NCBI RefSeq assembly: GCF_963666545.1
Contig: NZ_OY762899.1
Location: 1,550,001 to 1,614,000 of the forward strand
DNA length: 64,000 nt
DNA from: an uncultured Bacteroides sp.
GTDB taxonomy: Bacteria; Bacteroidota; Bacteroidia; Bacteroidales; Bacteroidaceae
Direction of reading: 5' to 3'
Shown here piece by piece: positions 19,345 through 28,590 of this stretch; within the stretch, counting starts at the first letter, position 1, and each line of letters opens with the position of its first letter. The notes beneath the pieces are model-generated. The model searched no databases and was not told where the DNA came from. It was given only the letters and a program-made list of their open reading frames with translations. The position numbers and the translations under genes were made by a program.

Positions 19345-21054
19345 TTACCATCCTGGGTTGTTTGTTTGAATGTAAGGATTAGCATTTACCTCATTAAGCG
19401 GAAGTGGCAATAACAAATGCTTCTCTTCACGCCTCTTAATGATACCATTTTCATCTGTTGTTCCAATGGCGTTCATAACTTGCAAATAGATACCCCAACG
19501 AATCAAGTCTATTCGGCGAATTCCTTCTGCAGCAAACTCCTTAGCACGCTCTTCCAGAATATATGAGCGGAAGGTTTCTTGTGTAAAAGAGCTCTTAGCA
19601 TTTCGCTCAATTGCCGTCATACTGTTATTACGTTTATTTAATTCAGAGACAACACCCAAAGCTGTCTGAGAAGGGCCATTATTTATCTCGTTATCTGCTT
19701 CCGCATAAATCAATAGAGTTTCAGCATAACGCATATACGGCCAATTAAAATCATTGCGATTGCCATCCATTGGAGTTGTCACCGCTGAGAATTTCATCAA
19801 TTTGGAGCCATACAGATGGGCCCCACTAGCTACAACATCGGCTTTGTCATAGCCTTTTTCCCCTTTTCGTACGTATACACTATCACGTTCCGGATAAAAA
19901 CTATATTGCATCTTTCCCGTATTTGCATTGTAAGAAGTCGGAATACGATGCAATATACCCCAATTAATACGATCATCCCCCCAATCATCAAAAGTTTGTA
20001 ACCAATGATCTCTTTGTACATAATAACCGTTGCTCCACTCTCCATTATATACAGGATTAGCATAACCTAAATAATCTACAGAAACGTAATTATAATAAAG
20101 AGTTCCATTGCCGTTCACCGTTTGTAGACAGAACTCAAACTCTGGACCATTTTTATAAGAAGGACTCCAAAGTTCTTTTTGACTGGATGCTAACTTAAAT
20201 TCTCCATCTTGGATTACTTCCCAAGCCTTTTCTTTGGCCAAACGATAATATTCCTGAGAATCAAAATCGCCATAGCCTGCTACTTGATTCTTCTCATGAA
20301 TAATAGAAATAGGCATCAATCGCGAAGTTGTTCCATCTGGATTTGTTTTCGAGCCAGGCCCCCCCTTTACTGCTATCTTACCACTTTTCATTGAAGCAGA
20401 GCCGATCGTTGCATAAACCTTTGCCAATAATGCCTTGGCGGTACCACGACAGACGTGTCCCTTTTGATATTCGGCATCTGTGCGAGGCGTCAACAACATC
20501 TCCGCTTCTTTCAACGTCTCAATGATATGCTCATATACCTCCTTAACTGACGAACGAGGTTGTTCTGGATCATTAGCTTCTGAAATAGACGTTTTAAATA
20601 AAGGAATTGGGCCGTAGAGTTGGACTAGTTGAAATAAAGACCATGCTTTCAAAAACCTTAGTTCACCCAATGCATTATTCTTTATTTTACCGGAAATTCC
20701 AGTTATTTTATTTACTAAATAATAATGATAATTTGCCCTGTGCACGGACTGACTATAATATTTGAAAACATTATTATTTGAGCCATCATTATAGAAATTA
20801 CCAGCACCTATGGCACCAAATGCCCAAGCTGGACCTGTTTGATAATCACAGTCAAAATTGACTAATTCAGCATAGCTTCCCCATTCAAATGGGAATTCTA
20901 AAGTAAGATATGCACCGGAAACAAGTTGATCATAGCTACCTGAAGCAGCAACATCATCTCCTGATACAAAAGTAAAAGTCTTCTCTTCCAAATCACAAGC
21001 TGTCAGCAGAAACAGGCTTGTTACAGAAATACTCAATATTTTTGTAAGTTTCAT
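19345..21054 (-). CDS. susD: SusD/RagB family nutrient-binding outer-membrane lipoprotein
   Basis: 569 residues, lipobox TAC with Cys20, and TPR-rich SusD fold. It contains the typical ELRFLKAWSLFQLVQLYGPIPL block, the MRYAETLLIYAEADNEIN block and the EERAKEFAAEGIRRIDLIRWG motif near the C-terminus. SusD sits as a lid on the SusC barrel and captures oligosaccharide at the cell surface. The gene follows susC by 14 bp. Sequence family is certain; the ligand is inferred from the locus to be an alpha-galactose-containing or ribosyl-containing glycan. Confidence 0.95.
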   Translation of the reverse strand: MKLTKILSISVTSLFLLTACDLEEKTFTFVSGDDVAASGSYDQLVSGAYLTLEFPFEWGSYAELVNFDCDYQTGPAWAFGAIGAGNFYNDGSNNNVFKYYSQSVHRANYHYYLVNKITGISGKIKNNALGELRFLKAWSLFQLVQLYGPIPLFKTSISEANDPEQPRSSVKEVYEHIIETLKEAEMLLTPRTDAEYQKGHVCRGTAKALLAKVYATIGSASMKSGKIAVKGGPGSKTNPDGTTSRLMPISIIHEKNQVAGYGDFDSQEYYRLAKEKAWEVIQDGEFKLASSQKELWSPSYKNGPEFEFCLQTVNGNGTLYYNYVSVDYLGYANPVYNGEWSNGYYVQRDHWLQTFDDWGDDRINWGILHRIPTSYNANTGKMQYSFYPERDSVYVRKGEKGYDKADVVASGAHLYGSKLMKFSAVTTPMDGNRNDFNWPYMRYAETLLIYAEADNEINNGPSQTALGVVSELNKRNNSMTAIERNAKSSFTQETFRSYILEERAKEFAAEGIRRIDLIRWGIYLQVMNAIGTTDENGIIKRREEKHLLLPLPLNEVNANPYIQTNNPGW

Positions 21055-21068
21055 AACTTTTATAGATT

Positions 21069-24000
21069 TTAAAATGATAATTGAATTCCTAGATTGAACG
21101 TACGCGCACTAGGATAGGATGATAAATCCACGCCTCTACGTGATGCATCACTGCCAAAGCTATTAACGTCTGGATCATACCAATCATAACCGCTAATAGT
21201 AAACAAATTTGATGCACTCGCAACCAAATTCAATGATTCGACATACTTAATAGGATGCATCCACCTGTAGCTCAAGCTTATATTTTTACATCTCAAATAA
21301 GAACCGTCCTCCACATAGCGATCAGAAGCTTTCATAGAACGGGTGTAAGTTCCATCAGGACGAGGCCATTTGGCACTGTTCCTATTCTCCGACGTCCAAC
21401 GGTTATCCCACACAAATTTTGGCATATTATTGCTACCAACTAAATCAAATGACAGCAAGTTAGCATTCAAAATGTCATTACCTTGTGTTCCTTGCAAAAA
21501 GAAGCTAAATGTCCAAGCCTTATATGTCAAAGTACTAGTCAATCCATATTGATAATCCGGATTTGTATCACCAATTATTGTTTTATCACGTTCGTCAATC
21601 ACAGGATCATCATCCATATTTTTGTATTTAATCTGCCCTACCATACTCTTAACTTTAGATGGAGTTGCATCTGCATAATAAAGATCTGCGCGAACTTCGG
21701 CTTCATTATCATAAAAACCGTCTTCTACATAACCATACAATTTACCTATAGCATATCCATTCCTTCTCAAGAACATGCTTTCCATCCCCCAAACAACATC
21801 CGAGAATTGGTCTGCATTCAAACCAGTAATTTCATTTCTATTAAATGAAATATTCGCATCCAACGTCCACATGAAATTTCGGGTTTTCACCGGAATGAAA
21901 TGCCCACTTAGTTCCAAGCCTTTATTACTAACATTCCCATAGTTACAAGCAATTTCACTAAATCCTGAACTCATAGGAATCAATTTATACTGCAGTAAAT
22001 CCGTCGTTTTTTTATAATAAGCGTCAAATACTAAATTTACACGATTATTAAAGAAAGCAGCATCCAGACCTAAATCATATTGATTAGTTGTCTCCCATTT
22101 CAAATCAGGAGCAGCTGGCCCACCCCAGCGATCTTCAGCCATACCACTATTCAAAGAACCATCGTACGTATAATTAGAGGCTACAAACTTAGAACGAGTC
22201 GCATAAGCACTTACACCTTGATTACCCGTCTGTCCAGCACTAAGACGCAACTTCAAATTATCAAAGAAATTCAAAGATTTAATAAGAGGTTCGTCAGACA
22301 GACGCCAACCAATAGCTCCCGAATAAAAATTGTTCCAACGATTCAATGCAAGACGGCTAGAACCATCACGGCGCACAGATAAAGTAAATAAATATCGATC
22401 CTTTAGATTGTAATTTAAACGAAATAGATAAGACATCAATTGAGACTGCCCACGGTAGCTACTGATTTCCTTATCTCCTATAGCCGCATTCATATCATTA
22501 TCTTCAGTATCATCAGAAGGGAAATTTTTTGCATTCATTGATTTACCTTTCCACATCACCTTCTCGTAAGTACTACCAATCACGGCATTAAAAGCATGAA
22601 CTCCAAATTTCTTATCAAAAGAAAGAGTCGATTCTGTAGTTAAACTTTCATATGTCCCATCCGATTTTACAGCATAGCCATTTGTCGGGGATTGTCCAGA
22701 ACCAGTATAGCGATTATAATATTGACTACGTTCATCATAACTATAACCATAACCAAGATTTTGACGGAATTTCAGCCAATCAGTAAATTTAATCTCACCA
22801 AAACTGGACGCAAATACAGAAGTAGATTCCAGCAAATTTTTCTCTGTGTGAACAGTCAAATACGGATTTGCCAATCCAGATGCAAAATCTTCAGAGAAAC
22901 CGGAGTCTTTGCTCGGATCAAACACTGGACGTGTAGGGTTAAATGAAATGGCAGACTCTATCACCCCATAATTTTCACTATTTGTGCGAGCAAATCGATT
23001 ATCAGAAGTAGTAAAACTAAGATTAGAGCCTATTTCTATAAAATCATTAATCTTACGCGTATTATTTGCACGTGCGGTATATCGTTTATAATAAGAATTT
23101 ATAATAACACCTTGCTGATCTAAATAACCACCCGAGTACATATAAGAACCTTTATTGTCACCACCAGACACTGTCAAATTATGGTCCTGACTAAAAGCCG
23201 TATGAAAAATTTCATTCTGCCAATTAGTACCATAAAACATTTGGTCATTCAACATATATCCTTTACGAAAGTCTTCTGGACTTGGCAGATAAACCCTTTT
23301 TATAACCTCCATTTGGCCAGTCTCAGGATTTAGTTGCTTGGTTTCGTTCCAACGCCCCGGAATAGGATAAGGCAAATTTACCGGATCCACATAATCTTTA
23401 CCATCATATAAATATCCATTTATAGTGAGTTCATTGCGATATTCAGCATAATCAGCAGCGCTCAATACATCAATCTTCTTCACAGGACTGGATACACTAA
23501 AGTTTGAACTAAACTGGACTTTGGCTTTCCCCTCAGCTCCTGATTTAGTCGTGATTATAACCACACCATTAGCAGCACGAGAACCGTAAATAGCAGTAGC
23601 CGAAGCATCCTTTAAGACCTCAATAGACTGTATGTCTTGTGGACTAATTAGACTTAACGGATTGTTTTTCTGCTTAGTGCCATAGTCTGTCGAAGGAGCA
23701 TCTCCTGTAGAAAATGGCATACCATCCACAATATACAATGGTTCTGTATTTGTTGTAAACGAGTTGGCTCCACGAATTTGAATAGTAATACCCGCTCCTG
23801 GAGCACCATCTGCTTGTGCAACCATCACACCAGCCAATTTACCTTGCAATCCTTGATTAATACTAGTAGGATTTGTCCTCAACAAATCCTCGCTTTTCAA
23901 AGAAGATACAGCCCCTGTGAGATCCCTTTTTTTCACACTTCCATAGCCAATTACCACCGTCTCGTCCAGTAACTGACTGTTTTCGACCAACACAATATTA

Positions 24001-24311
24001 ATTGAGCCTCTACCGTGTATAGACACTTCTTGCGTCTTGTAACCAATAAAGGAATAAATTAACGTACCATTCTTTGAAGCATTAACTGAATATCGTCCAT
24101 CAACATCTGTTGTAGTACCAATATTCACATTTTTAACTCGAACCGTAACGCCAATAATGGGTTCTCCTTGTTGATCTACAACAGTCCCTACTACCTTACC
24201 AGTAGTTTGAAGCACTTCTGCGTTTTCCGCCATCAGACTAATTGGAATTATCATCAGCACCACTAAAAGTGCCCACATAATTCCAAACATAGATTTACAC
24301 CATCTTTTCAT
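21069..24311 (-). CDS. susC: SusC/RagA TonB-linked outer-membrane transporter
   Basis: 1080 residues with signal peptide. It has an N-terminal carboxypeptidase-regulatory-like domain (GKVVGTVVDQQGEPIIGVTV), a TonB-box region DETVVIGYG, a plug with the SusC signature LYIVDGMPF, and a 22-strand barrel ending in FNLGIQLSF. It imports oligosaccharides bound by the SusD encoded next to it, powered by TonB-ExbBD. No anti-sigma/STN extension is present, so it is not of the transducing type. It is preceded by a 79-bp gap after the DUF4434-CBM gene, and no separate promoter is evident there. Confidence 0.95.
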   Translation of the reverse strand: MKRWCKSMFGIMWALLVVLMIIPISLMAENAEVLQTTGKVVGTVVDQQGEPIIGVTVRVKNVNIGTTTDVDGRYSVNASKNGTLIYSFIGYKTQEVSIHGRGSINIVLVENSQLLDETVVIGYGSVKKRDLTGAVSSLKSEDLLRTNPTSINQGLQGKLAGVMVAQADGAPGAGITIQIRGANSFTTNTEPLYIVDGMPFSTGDAPSTDYGTKQKNNPLSLISPQDIQSIEVLKDASATAIYGSRAANGVVIITTKSGAEGKAKVQFSSNFSVSSPVKKIDVLSAADYAEYRNELTINGYLYDGKDYVDPVNLPYPIPGRWNETKQLNPETGQMEVIKRVYLPSPEDFRKGYMLNDQMFYGTNWQNEIFHTAFSQDHNLTVSGGDNKGSYMYSGGYLDQQGVIINSYYKRYTARANNTRKINDFIEIGSNLSFTTSDNRFARTNSENYGVIESAISFNPTRPVFDPSKDSGFSEDFASGLANPYLTVHTEKNLLESTSVFASSFGEIKFTDWLKFRQNLGYGYSYDERSQYYNRYTGSGQSPTNGYAVKSDGTYESLTTESTLSFDKKFGVHAFNAVIGSTYEKVMWKGKSMNAKNFPSDDTEDNDMNAAIGDKEISSYRGQSQLMSYLFRLNYNLKDRYLFTLSVRRDGSSRLALNRWNNFYSGAIGWRLSDEPLIKSLNFFDNLKLRLSAGQTGNQGVSAYATRSKFVASNYTYDGSLNSGMAEDRWGGPAAPDLKWETTNQYDLGLDAAFFNNRVNLVFDAYYKKTTDLLQYKLIPMSSGFSEIACNYGNVSNKGLELSGHFIPVKTRNFMWTLDANISFNRNEITGLNADQFSDVVWGMESMFLRRNGYAIGKLYGYVEDGFYDNEAEVRADLYYADATPSKVKSMVGQIKYKNMDDDPVIDERDKTIIGDTNPDYQYGLTSTLTYKAWTFSFFLQGTQGNDILNANLLSFDLVGSNNMPKFVWDNRWTSENRNSAKWPRPDGTYTRSMKASDRYVEDGSYLRCKNISLSYRWMHPIKYVESLNLVASASNLFTISGYDWYDPDVNSFGSDASRRGVDLSSYPSARTFNLGIQLSF

Positions 24312-24390
24312 AGATTTTTTTGAATTAATTAAGTAAAAAAGAAGTTTTTTTCAATAGGAAAATATCACTCAATATTACATTATACAATCA

Positions 24391-25959
24391 CTATATTCCA
24401 CGAATTGTAGGATTAACAAACAACTCATCCATAAACAACTGTTGTGCTAATTCAAATGATATTTTAATATATCTCGCTTGTTTGTTGATATCATTAAATA
24501 ATATTCCATCAATCCAAGCGTCGTGGTTGTTATTCGGAAAATAAGGAGCATCTTTAACAGAAACTAGCTTAAAAGATTTGCCATCATTAGAGATCGACAA
24601 AGACACTTTATCAGGTATGCCTATACTCTCCATGTTATAATTCAGCATGCGAAGCATGACCTTAGATATCTGAGTTCTATTTTGCAAATCAACAACCAAT
24701 TCATGAGAGCCTTTTCCAAACTTTACCCACCGAGTATCTTTACTATTCTCTTCTGCAACTTTACCATCCAACAATGCTTGAAGGTTTGCTTCACCTTTCA
24801 TCATACCAGAAGTAGCTATATTAGACAACCTTCCCAATAATGAAGCTTCAAATAATTTCCAATATTCGCTACCATTCTTCCAATTCATATAATCTGTATA
24901 AACTCTATTTGACCATATCGGTTGTCCTAACTGATAAATGGATTTAGGCTTTTCAATAATCCCACAAAGCATGAAAGAGATAATATTATCGACAGGTGCA
25001 GCAGAAGCGGCAACTTGCTGGGATAACAAACGAGGATAAGCCGCTGGTATTAAAGCAGAACTACGATCATTAGTGGCCTTATCCCACGTGAATGTTTCAC
25101 AATTTGCCCATAATTCAATATTCAACTTATTATGAATAGCACGCAACCTCTTCCAATTCACCTTCAAATTGGGAAGAGGAAATTGTTCACGCACGCAACC
25201 CACTTCATCTTGATAAGCTATGATATCCACTTTCAATTTTGCCAATTGCTTTTCGTAATTAGGGTTATTAAAATCAGATTGTGAAATCCCATAAGGAGAA
25301 ATTAAAATTCTCTTTCCTGGAGTTAACGCACGAGCTTTATCGGCTAATTCATTAACAGAAGAAATAGCGTGATCTGCAAAGATCGGACATAAACAATCTT
25401 CAACTGGTAAATACCAACCATGAAAAGCTTTACAATTGCCATAAATGGAAGCCAATTCCTCCATAATTTCCAATTGACGATGCTTAATTTCAGGCGAGCG
25501 CAAATCATCGTCTTGATCCTTTGCCCAGCCCGTACTCATAAAAACTTCCATTCCTAATTTACCTGCCTCATCTATTATTACATCTACAGGACTTGTCTGA
25601 TTTTGGGGATAGGCCCATGGCATTATTTTAGAAGGATAGTACGATTTACCCTCATTAGCAACTGCCATGAACACCAAATATTCGACCCCTATTTCAGACA
25701 ATTCTTTAACTTTTTCTCGCCACATTTCGGGGTCTGCATTATCAAAAGATTTAGGATTAGTGTATTTGTTACGTACATCTTGATAAATCAAGTTAATCCA
25801 AGTTCCATTGATCGGTTTTACGACAACAGTAGATACAGTATCAATATTTGATATCATTTTATTAGCTAATATTGGATTCATAGCATATGCAGTAAGATTC
25901 GAAAAGAATAATACCATCTCCAACAAGCATAATGTAATTGTATATAAGTGCTTTTTCAT
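24391..25959 (-). CDS. DUF4434 putative glycosidase with C-terminal CBM32-like domain
   Basis: 522 residues, signal peptide near residues 1-27. Residues about 48-340 match DUF4434, a TIM-barrel-like family of unproven function. Residues about 385-522 look like a discoidin/F5-8 type C (CBM32-like) sandwich (HELVVDLQNRTQISKVMLRM, KVSLSISNDGKSFKLV, ARYIKISFE). Compared with the three other DUF4434 domains of the locus, two glutamates are invariant: Glu187 in GWYLPVE and Glu288 in WANCETF, about 100 residues apart. This is the pattern of a retaining clan-A-like glycosidase acid/base plus nucleophile. Substrate unknown. It lies between the permease gene and susC. Confidence 0.75.
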   Translation of the reverse strand: MKKHLYTITLCLLEMVLFFSNLTAYAMNPILANKMISNIDTVSTVVVKPINGTWINLIYQDVRNKYTNPKSFDNADPEMWREKVKELSEIGVEYLVFMAVANEGKSYYPSKIMPWAYPQNQTSPVDVIIDEAGKLGMEVFMSTGWAKDQDDDLRSPEIKHRQLEIMEELASIYGNCKAFHGWYLPVEDCLCPIFADHAISSVNELADKARALTPGKRILISPYGISQSDFNNPNYEKQLAKLKVDIIAYQDEVGCVREQFPLPNLKVNWKRLRAIHNKLNIELWANCETFTWDKATNDRSSALIPAAYPRLLSQQVAASAAPVDNIISFMLCGIIEKPKSIYQLGQPIWSNRVYTDYMNWKNGSEYWKLFEASLLGRLSNIATSGMMKGEANLQALLDGKVAEENSKDTRWVKFGKGSHELVVDLQNRTQISKVMLRMLNYNMESIGIPDKVSLSISNDGKSFKLVSVKDAPYFPNNNHDAWIDGILFNDINKQARYIKISFELAQQLFMDELFVNPTIRGI

Positions 25960-25987
25960 CTTGTATACGTTTTATTAGTTACAAAAA

Positions 25988-26998
25988 TCAATTACCTCCA
26001 GATATAATTATCAGAAGCAAGCCGGAAATAAAGAGAATCATCATCGCCGTAAGCAATCTATTTATAGATTTTGAAGCCCCCTTGAATTCTTTCCAGATTA
26101 ACAAACCCCACAAAGCAGCCACCATAGTAGCTCCTTGGCCTAATGCATAAGAAATAGCGGCTCCAGCTTTTCCTGCAGCAATATAACTACACGCACTACC
26201 CAGTCCCCAGATCATTCCACCCATAACACCAACTAAATGAGTCCTAAAGTCTCCTTTAAAGTATTGGATATATGCTACAGGTTCACCAACAAAAGGCTTC
26301 TTCATCACTAGTGTATTAAACAAAAAATTACTAGCAAAAATACCTAAAGCAAAAACGAAAAGTGCTGAATATGGAGTCATCATGCCTGCAGCCGGTGCTT
26401 CCAAATGTTCCAAGTCCATAGCAATCGCCACAAAATGATAAAAGAACGCCATCAAAACACCTGCACAAATAGCAATTACACAGCCTTTCTTCCGACTATT
26501 TTGATCAGATGCTACTTTTGATACCTTACCAGAAGCTATAGCATTCAAAACAATGGCTAATGCAATCAGGAATACTCCTAGAAATAAGATTGTTGCATCA
26601 CCTTTTGGAGCACTGAAATAATTTATAAATACTCCCAATACCAACGCCAGCCCCACTCCCATGGGAAAAGCCACAGACATACCAGCCAGTGATATTGAAG
26701 ATGACAACAAGATATTGGAAGCATTAAAAATAGTGCCACCTAACAATACGCTCCATAAATTAGACGAACTTACTTGGGATAAATCCTGTATAAATCCTCG
26801 TCCACTCTCTCCTATACTACCTAAGGTTAATCCACAAATCAAAGAACAGAATAGTATTCCAATGACGTAATCCCAATAAAACAACTCGTAACGCCAAGTC
26901 TTAGCTGCCAATTTCTGGGTATTTCCCCAAGAGCCCCAACATAGCATTGTCACCCAACACAACGCAACCGCTAGTCCGTAGTTTTCAACAATAAACAT
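25988..26998 (-). CDS. GRP/DMT-type sugar permease (rusT-like)
   Basis: 336 residues with about ten hydrophobic helices. It starts MFIVENYGLAVALCWVTMLCWGSWGN and repeats the small-residue helix pattern of drug/metabolite-superfamily glucose-ribose porters and ureide permeases. It is often annotated as a multidrug DMT permease, but it neighbours ribokinase and ADP-ribosylglycohydrolase genes. That matches the inner-membrane ribose transporter slot of described Bacteroides ribose-utilisation loci. I infer uptake of ribose, a nucleoside or another liberated monosaccharide. It sits 19 bp after the ADP-ribosylglycohydrolase gene. Confidence 0.75.
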   Translation of the reverse strand: MFIVENYGLAVALCWVTMLCWGSWGNTQKLAAKTWRYELFYWDYVIGILFCSLICGLTLGSIGESGRGFIQDLSQVSSSNLWSVLLGGTIFNASNILLSSSISLAGMSVAFPMGVGLALVLGVFINYFSAPKGDATILFLGVFLIALAIVLNAIASGKVSKVASDQNSRKKGCVIAICAGVLMAFFYHFVAIAMDLEHLEAPAAGMMTPYSALFVFALGIFASNFLFNTLVMKKPFVGEPVAYIQYFKGDFRTHLVGVMGGMIWGLGSACSYIAAGKAGAAISYALGQGATMVAALWGLLIWKEFKGASKSINRLLTAMMILFISGLLLIIISGGN

Positions 26999-27017
26999 AA
27001 TGTGTATTTATTATAGG

Positions 27018-28565
27018 TTAATTCTTTTGATTAGAATAAATAACAGCCTCTCCCAAAGAAACCTCAGCATCCTGACAAGGATTCAACCACTTGTAGCTTA
27101 CCTTATGCTTACCCAATGGCAACTGATACCGATGAAACAAGTCTACTCTTCTATTATCAATGGAAGAGACCTCAGCAACTGGAAGATTAGCCGTTTCTAC
27201 CAAAGCACCATCAATATACATTTCTACCTTTGCTACATAATTCTTATCAACACATTTCACATACCCTCTCTGGACGAATCCAATGCCTTCAAATATAAAA
27301 TCGGCTTTATCACGCAAATATATATTTACAGGTATCTTTACTACAGGTAAATGACCTACAAAAGATTGTTCATATTTCACCGCAATCGGCTTCTGAGTTT
27401 TAATCGTAATTTGTCCGTTGTCCACTTTACCACCCTCTTTCTCTATCACTTGTAAAGCATGGTTCAAACTCAATTCATAAAGTTTATTCAAAGAAACGTT
27501 TGTATAGGCAAAAGGAATATTCTCAATTGCATAAAGGCTCTCCCTCCAGATTTCCGGTATATTAGAATATCCAATCATCGTTCCCAAAATACCGGCAGCA
27601 GTAGCCGCATTACAATCGGAATCCTGCCCACAACGTGCCGCAATATCAACAGTTGTATAAAAATCCTTCTTACCATATAATAACCCGATAGTTACATAAG
27701 CACTATTTATCTTTGCATCAATGTCGAAAGGCATAAACACACCATCTGGACAACCAACCTCAGAGGTCCATTTTTTTTGGCATTCAAACCAAGTTCGTTT
27801 CCAATCATTTGGATATTTTTTGTACAGCTCAATCACCTCTTTCACGCAACGATAGAAATTACTTTCCACAGGAATCGTCTTCAAAGCCTCTCTTACTACA
27901 CACTCCATATTATCTGATACAAAAGCCATAGAATACAAAGCTCCCACATATACACCTCCGTACCATCCATCACCATAAGTGAAAATATGCCCAACTTTGT
28001 CAGAAATAGAAGAAGCTGTATTTGGCATACCAGGGCTCATCAGACCAGCAAAATCCGCTTCAATCTGGTAGTCAATATCGTCGGCATGAGGATTATTCAA
28101 CCAATGACCAGACATTGGTGGCATAATACCTTGTCGCACATTATACCGCGCGACCTGATTCGCATGCCAAAGTGGGAACCCACCGTTAGCAAAGGCTATT
28201 GCAAAAGAATCAGCAGGCGCCTCTAAACCTAGACGTTCAAAGACATTAACAAAAACAATATCGACATACAAATCATCATACAAACCGGGAAAAGTATCAA
28301 AATAATACTTCACACGATCCTTTGACCACTTAATTGGGGTATAATCTTGAATCATTGTTCCATTATATTGAAACTCAACTGGCCCCCCATAAGTACAACC
28401 AATAGTTTTGGCAGCCCAGCCACCTTTTATTTTATCAAGCAGTTGTTCTTTAGTTATAGAAACTCTATCCTGAACAGAAGTAGTAGTAGCAGTAGCTAAA
28501 GAATTACAACCAGCACACAGTAATACAACCAATCCAACAAAAGCTACAAGGATTACATTTTTCAT
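27018..28565 (-). CDS. ADP-ribosylglycohydrolase-family lipoprotein
   Basis: 515 residues, lipobox CAGC (Cys20). The all-helical ADP-ribosylglycohydrolase domain carries the early glycine-rich GGWAAKTIGCTYGGP loop, an acidic YDDLYVD motif, and the C-terminal metal-ligand motif GQDSDCNAATAAGILG, so the di-metal site looks intact. A beta domain follows from about residue 385. Family members cleave N- or O-linked ADP-ribose; secreted Bacteroides homologues (RusGH type) occur in ribose-utilisation loci and are proposed to free ribose from nucleoside-like conjugates. Export to the envelope argues against a housekeeping ARH role. Confidence 0.82.
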   Translation of the reverse strand: MKNVILVAFVGLVVLLCAGCNSLATATTTSVQDRVSITKEQLLDKIKGGWAAKTIGCTYGGPVEFQYNGTMIQDYTPIKWSKDRVKYYFDTFPGLYDDLYVDIVFVNVFERLGLEAPADSFAIAFANGGFPLWHANQVARYNVRQGIMPPMSGHWLNNPHADDIDYQIEADFAGLMSPGMPNTASSISDKVGHIFTYGDGWYGGVYVGALYSMAFVSDNMECVVREALKTIPVESNFYRCVKEVIELYKKYPNDWKRTWFECQKKWTSEVGCPDGVFMPFDIDAKINSAYVTIGLLYGKKDFYTTVDIAARCGQDSDCNAATAAGILGTMIGYSNIPEIWRESLYAIENIPFAYTNVSLNKLYELSLNHALQVIEKEGGKVDNGQITIKTQKPIAVKYEQSFVGHLPVVKIPVNIYLRDKADFIFEGIGFVQRGYVKCVDKNYVAKVEMYIDGALVETANLPVAEVSSIDNRRVDLFHRYQLPLGKHKVSYKWLNPCQDAEVSLGEAVIYSNQKN

Positions 28566-28590
28566 AATCTAACTATCTATTATTTTTTTG

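Noticed and set aside
27018-28565. ADP-ribosylation toxin-antitoxin or defence system
   Set aside because: The ADP-ribosylglycohydrolase-family protein is a lipoprotein inside a catabolic operon and no ADP-ribosyltransferase gene is nearby.
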